Source of the DNA: JANPEZ01 sp031423155
Lineage (GTDB): Bacteria; Actinomycetota; UBA4738; HRBIN12
Assembly (NCBI GenBank): GCA_031423155.1
Contig: JANPEZ010000173.1
Span: 1 to 24,877, forward strand
Direction of reading: 5' to 3'
DNA: 24,877 nucleotides
The first letter of the stretch is position 1, and the number at the start of each line of letters is the position of its first letter. This document shows positions 22,534-24,877 of this stretch, piece after piece. A model generated the notes under the pieces. The model did no database searches. It was not told the origin of the DNA and saw only the letters and a program-made list of their open reading frames with translations. Made by a program: the position numbers and the translations under genes.

Positions 22534-22689
22534 GTGCGCCGGCCGACCCTCATCATGCTCGTGGTCCTCTTCGTGATGCTGCTGGTGGCGGGGGTGGCGC
22601 AGTTCGTGATCGCTTCGTCCGACCATGCGCCCTACGAGGGACCGAGCAACCCGACGCAACTTCCGAGCCTGCCCACAGCGACGCCTTAG
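22534..22689 (+). CDS. 51-aa single-pass membrane peptide
   Basis: The GTG-started frame encodes MRRPTLIMLVVLFVMLLVAG, a basic start and strong hydrophobic helix (about 6-27), then a short Pro/Thr/Ser-rich extracytoplasmic tail ending LPTATP. Positive-inside rule gives N-in/C-out. It fills the space between the isomerase-like gene and the convergent DUF62 gene exactly and has a leaderless-type -10. The family is unknown; an internal ATG at 22555 could be used instead. Confidence 0.55.
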   Translation: MRRPTLIMLVVLFVMLLVAGVAQFVIASSDHAPYEGPSNPTQLPSLPTATP

Positions 22690-22701
22690 TCCTGACGAGG
22701 A

Positions 22702-23487
22702 TCAGCCCAGGACTACCTCGTCTCCTGGGCCAAGACCCAGCTCGGTCGCTGCGCTGCCTTTGTTGACGACGAGTGCGAGGAATCCCTGCGAGTCGATGAT
22801 CGCGGCTAGGGCGCCCTCCGCCACGTCGGAGAAGACGCCCACCAGCGGGATCCTTCGACCATCAAGCAGAAGCTCGGAGGAGAACCCGGCGGCGACGAGG
22901 TGCTCGTTCCAGGCATTCAGTTGCACGTTGCCGAAGCCGTCCACGATGGTGACGTTGGTGCGCAGCGAACCTGCGGAGACCTCTGGATCACCGATGTCCA
23001 GGGTGACGAGAGATGCGACATCGATCACGGGCCCCAGGTCTGCAAGCGCGGCCCCCGCCGCAAGGTGGGCGCCTGCGGGCGCGAAGGCATCGCGGCCGTG
23101 GAAGGTTCGGGAAACGGGCCGGACCAAGACGGCGGGCGATGTGATGACCACCGCTTCCTCGGCTCCGCCCTGTCGCTTCCAAAGGAGAGAGAGCACGCCG
23201 TTATCGGGCCCGACCAGGTAGGCGCCCGAAGCTGTTCGAACGGCGATCTCGCGCCTGTCCGAACCCACGCCGGGATCGACGACTGCGACCCAGACGGCAT
23301 CCGAAGGCATGTAGGGCTCGGCCCGCTCCAAGGTCAAGGCGCCACGCGTCACGTCTTGGCGGGCGATCGCATGCGTGAGATCGATCACGCGGGCATCGGG
23401 AGCGATCTTGGCGATCACTCCATGGCAGATCCCGACGAACTCGTCTGCCAGTCCATAGTCGGTCAGGAAAACGATCGGGCGGGTCAT
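22702..23487 (-). CDS. SAM hydroxide adenosyltransferase (DUF62 family)
   Basis: This 261-aa protein has the DUF62/SAM hydrolase motifs: FLTDYGLADEFVG (7-19), VVDPGVGSDRR (69-79), GPDNG (93-97), SRTFHGRDAFAPAGAHLA (126-143) and DGFGN. D71, R78 and H130 have the same spacing as the Asp-Arg-His triad that activates water in characterised members (59 residues from Asp to His). The enzyme hydrolyses S-adenosylmethionine to adenosine and methionine. The ATG at 23487 is 14 nt after the bS22-like stop, so it belongs to the bS22 operon. Confidence 0.92.
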   Translation of the reverse strand: MTRPIVFLTDYGLADEFVGICHGVIAKIAPDARVIDLTHAIARQDVTRGALTLERAEPYMPSDAVWVAVVDPGVGSDRREIAVRTASGAYLVGPDNGVLSLLWKRQGGAEEAVVITSPAVLVRPVSRTFHGRDAFAPAGAHLAAGAALADLGPVIDVASLVTLDIGDPEVSAGSLRTNVTIVDGFGNVQLNAWNEHLVAAGFSSELLLDGRRIPLVGVFSDVAEGALAAIIDSQGFLALVVNKGSAATELGLGPGDEVVLG

Positions 23488-23501
23488 GGCCCTGTTCGGG
23501 C

Positions 23502-23603
23502 CTACTTCCCGGCCTTCAGGCGCGCATGGCGCGTTCGCTTCAGGAGCTTCTTATGCTTCTTCTTCCGCATCTTCTTGCGGCGCTTCTTTATCAACGACGG
23601 CAA
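23502..23603 (-). CDS. bS22-like small ribosomal protein (AURKAIP1/COX24 domain)
   Basis: The TTG-started frame encodes 33 residues: MPSLIKKRRKKMRKKKHKKL followed by LKRTRHARLKAGK. It is extremely basic and matches, from memory, the AURKAIP1/COX24-domain peptides of Actinobacteria, including the mycobacterial ribosomal protein bS22, which starts MGSVIKKRRKRM and is also 33 aa. AAAGGG lies about 8 nt upstream. It sits 12 nt after the Clp1-like gene and 14 nt before DUF62, so it is in an operon. In mycobacteria the bS22 gene neighbours a BldC-like HTH gene, as here. Confidence 0.85.
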   Translation of the reverse strand: MPSLIKKRRKKMRKKKHKKLLKRTRHARLKAGK

Positions 23604-23615
23604 ACGTGGGCCCTT

Positions 23616-24509
23616 TCATTCCGTACCGAACAGGTTCCGGAGGTCGACGCGCTTCGCGCGGAAGTTCTCCTCCAGACGAACGGCCCCCAGTCTAAGCGCC
23701 TTCGGCGGATCTGCCACGGGCGATATCAGGCGAAGAACGCCCTCGGAGGCTGAGTGCTCGAGGAAACCCATGCCCGTGTAGGCGCCTCGGCCGTCCGAGA
23801 GCCCCACCAGAAGCCGGTCGAGTTGAGCCACGTCGAACAGTGGCGGGAGGGCCGGCATGAATACGGTCGGCTTTATCCGGAACTTCTGCAGGGAGCCGGA
23901 GAAATACGAGCGCATCGCCTTCTCGCGATTCTCGGCCCTTTGCTCAACCGATGTGGGCACAACTTCCGGGTGCACCGCCAACGTGACGACTTCCATGGAG
24001 AAGAATCTCTGTATGACGCCGATAAGGGGCTCGAGTTCCTCGCCCCTTTGAAGGCCCACCACTAGATCGGGTTCGAGCATCTCGACCTTGTGGTACTTCA
24101 CCATCTGCCCGTAGATCCCCGAAACCATGCCGCTGGTATCTACCGCGACGAAGTCGGCGCCCTCGGCACGAGCCTTGGCTGCGAGCCTTGCCACTCCCGT
24201 GACGAGAGGCAGGAGATGGCCCTGCGGACTCGTCGAACCGACGAAGTACAAGGCGTCGGCTGCGGCGGGAAGCCCCGCGGGATCCAGGTCGGCGAGGTCG
24301 CGGACATGCTTGAGACCGACCGTGGCCGGAGGTCCGAACGACTTCTGACCAACGTCCGCATCGATGTGGGCTGCCGTGCGCCCCTGCTCGAGCGCCGCTT
24401 CAAGAAGCTTGCGAGCCAGGGTGCTCTTGCCGGAGTCGAGACCACCGACGAGCAGGACGGTACGACGCTGACGCGCCGCTCGCTCTACGAGCGCGTCGTA
24501 CTCGCTCAA
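23616..24509 (-). CDS. Clp1/Grc3-like P-loop protein (putative polynucleotide 5'-kinase)
   Basis: This 297-aa protein has a Walker A motif GGLDSGKST (22-30), the DADVGQKSFGPPATV segment (50-64) and VDTSGMV (Walker B/lid region), all typical of the Clp1/Grc3/Nol9 RNA 5'-OH kinase group. The C-terminal part (about 200-297) is a smaller, less conserved domain. Family members phosphorylate RNA or DNA 5'-hydroxyl ends; activity here is unproven and a GTPase role is possible. The TTG at 24509 has GGAGGAGG just upstream, partly inside a hairpin. It stands between the HTH and bS22 genes. Confidence 0.87.
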   Translation of the reverse strand: MSEYDALVERAARQRRTVLLVGGLDSGKSTLARKLLEAALEQGRTAAHIDADVGQKSFGPPATVGLKHVRDLADLDPAGLPAAADALYFVGSTSPQGHLLPLVTGVARLAAKARAEGADFVAVDTSGMVSGIYGQMVKYHKVEMLEPDLVVGLQRGEELEPLIGVIQRFFSMEVVTLAVHPEVVPTSVEQRAENREKAMRSYFSGSLQKFRIKPTVFMPALPPLFDVAQLDRLLVGLSDGRGAYTGMGFLEHSASEGVLRLISPVADPPKALRLGAVRLEENFRAKRVDLRNLFGTE

Positions 24510-24516
24510 GTCGCCT

Positions 24517-24535
24517 CCTCCGCGGATCGCGGAGG
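24517..24535 (-). promoter_or_regulatory. Hairpin covering the Shine-Dalgarno of the Clp1-like gene
   Basis: CCTCCGCG and CGCGGAGG form a perfect 8-bp stem with a 3-nt loop. In the minus-strand transcript the 3' arm provides most of the GGAGGAGG ribosome binding site (start at 24509), so folding would hide it. Confidence 0.5.
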
Positions 24536-24559
24536 CTCGTGATGCCGTGCGCGCGAACG

Positions 24560-24757
24560 CTAGCCGGCTTCGGTATAGCGTTCGTTCAGATAGGCGTGGA
24601 CGTCTTCCTCGCGGAAGCGATAACTCCGGCCTACCCTCAGCGCTGCGATGTCTCCCTGTTTGATCAGTCGATAGACGGTCATCCTGGATACGCGCAAGAG
24701 GTCTCCGACCTCATTCACGGTCAACAGCCGAGCCTCGGTGAACGGTTCTTTCCTCAA
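24560..24757 (-). CDS. BldC/excisionase-type helix-turn-helix DNA-binding protein
   Basis: This 65-aa protein is a single MerR-like winged helix: LLTVNEVGDLLRVSRMTVYR, then IKQGDIAALRVGRSYRFREEDVHAYL. It matches the excisionase-family HTH (BldC and the mycobacterial protein next to bS22). The TTG start at 24757 has no Shine-Dalgarno, but TACAAT lies 9 nt upstream. It is the first gene of the HTH-Clp1-bS22-DUF62 run; a 50-nt gap with a hairpin separates it from the Clp1-like gene. Its target is unknown; it is unlikely to be a true phage excisionase in this setting. Confidence 0.92.
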   Translation of the reverse strand: MRKEPFTEARLLTVNEVGDLLRVSRMTVYRLIKQGDIAALRVGRSYRFREEDVHAYLNERYTEAG

Positions 24758-24766
24758 TGTTCGGCG

Positions 24767-24772
24767 ATTGTA
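24767..24772 (-). promoter_or_regulatory. -10 element for the HTH gene
   Basis: TACAAT on the minus strand ends 9 nt before the TTG at 24757, suggesting a leader of no more than about 3 nt. The -35 region falls in the unreliable G-rich contig end. Confidence 0.45.
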
Positions 24773-24877
24773 GGGGACGGGGGGGGTCGCGGTATAGGGG
24801 GGAAGCTGTTGGGAGCGGGGCGGGGTGGGGGGGGGTGTTGGGGGGGCCCCGAAAAAAAAACCCCCCCCACCCCAACC
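24773..24877. other. Low-complexity contig end, probable assembly artefact
   Basis: The last ~100 bases are runs of G, A and C, with a G-rich stretch (about 24816-24846) nearly complementary to the terminal C-rich stretch (24860-24877). Such fold-back homopolymer ends are typical of sequencing or assembly error. No gene or motif here should be trusted. Confidence 0.7.

Noticed and set aside
23550..23618. ATG-started frame encoding MKGPTFAVVDKEAPQEDAEE before bS22
   Set aside because: It is a 22-codon frame overlapping the bS22 frame out of phase; it looks like a shadow of the Lys/Arg-rich gene, although the ATG context contributes the AAAGGG site.
1..24877. tRNA, rRNA, CRISPR arrays, insertion sequences, phage or defence genes
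   Set aside because: I looked for cloverleaf ends, direct-repeat arrays, transposase motifs and terminal inverted repeats and saw none; the excisionase-like HTH alone is better explained as the BldC-like bS22 neighbour.

Overview
The window is GC-rich, densely packed DNA that looks like an Actinomycetota (high-GC Gram-positive) genome, probably a metagenome contig. The evidence is a Rex repressor, a 33-aa bS22-type ribosomal protein near a BldC-like HTH gene, a twin-arginine-type membrane Rieske protein, an ECF sigma/zinc anti-sigma pair, many GTG/TTG starts and many apparently leaderless promoters. I cannot place it below phylum. The last ~100 bp are homopolymer-rich and probably an assembly artefact. 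The left end cuts a gene.

Layout. (1) 1-5908, minus strand: a caa3-type cytochrome c oxidase operon, ctaC-ctaD-ctaE-ctaF-ctaG, ending in a membrane protein with two cupredoxin domains (cut by the window start). (2) 5905-9182, minus: System II cytochrome c maturation genes ccdA-resB-ccsB. (3) 9183-9377: a divergent control region with a perfect TTGTGAA-N4-TTCACAA palindrome (Rex-like, also compatible with CRP/GlxR) and a TATAAT promoter. (4) 9378-14243, plus: a b6c-type quinol:cytochrome c reductase operon: unknown 2-TM protein, 2[4Fe-4S] ferredoxin, cytochrome b6-like subunit, subunit IV with an Ala/Pro-linked N-terminal domain, Rieske protein, membrane cytochrome c, unknown 3-TM protein, and a 37-aa single-TM peptide. 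(5) 14246-15248, minus: rex and a small glutaredoxin-like gene.

(6) 15285-16573, plus: ECF sigma factor and RskA-like anti-sigma factor. (7) 16578-20773, minus: DUF4331 exported protein, then a TPR protein, then a NicO-type Ni/Co transporter with an exported N-terminal domain. (8) 20968-22689: a 7-TM protein, and divergently a TIM-barrel sugar-phosphate isomerase-like protein and a 51-aa membrane peptide. (9) 22702-24757, minus: BldC-like HTH, Clp1/Grc3-like P-loop kinase, bS22-like protein and a DUF62 SAM hydrolase.

How the parts fit: regions 1-5 encode one menaquinol-to-oxygen branch. The bc complex oxidises quinol and reduces cytochrome c, the caa3 oxidase reduces O2 through its own fused cytochrome c, and CcdA/ResB/CcsB attach the haems. 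Rex (NADH/NAD+ sensor) lies next to the bc operon and a Rex-type palindrome lies in front of it. The most novel-looking pieces are the ferredoxin and small/unknown membrane proteins built into the bc operon, the DUF4331/TPR/NicO cluster beside an ECF/anti-sigma pair, and a Clp1-like kinase inside an HTH-bS22 neighbourhood. Eight of about ten transcription-unit starts have a TAnnnT -10 hexamer only 6-9 nt before the start codon, suggesting widespread leaderless mRNAs.
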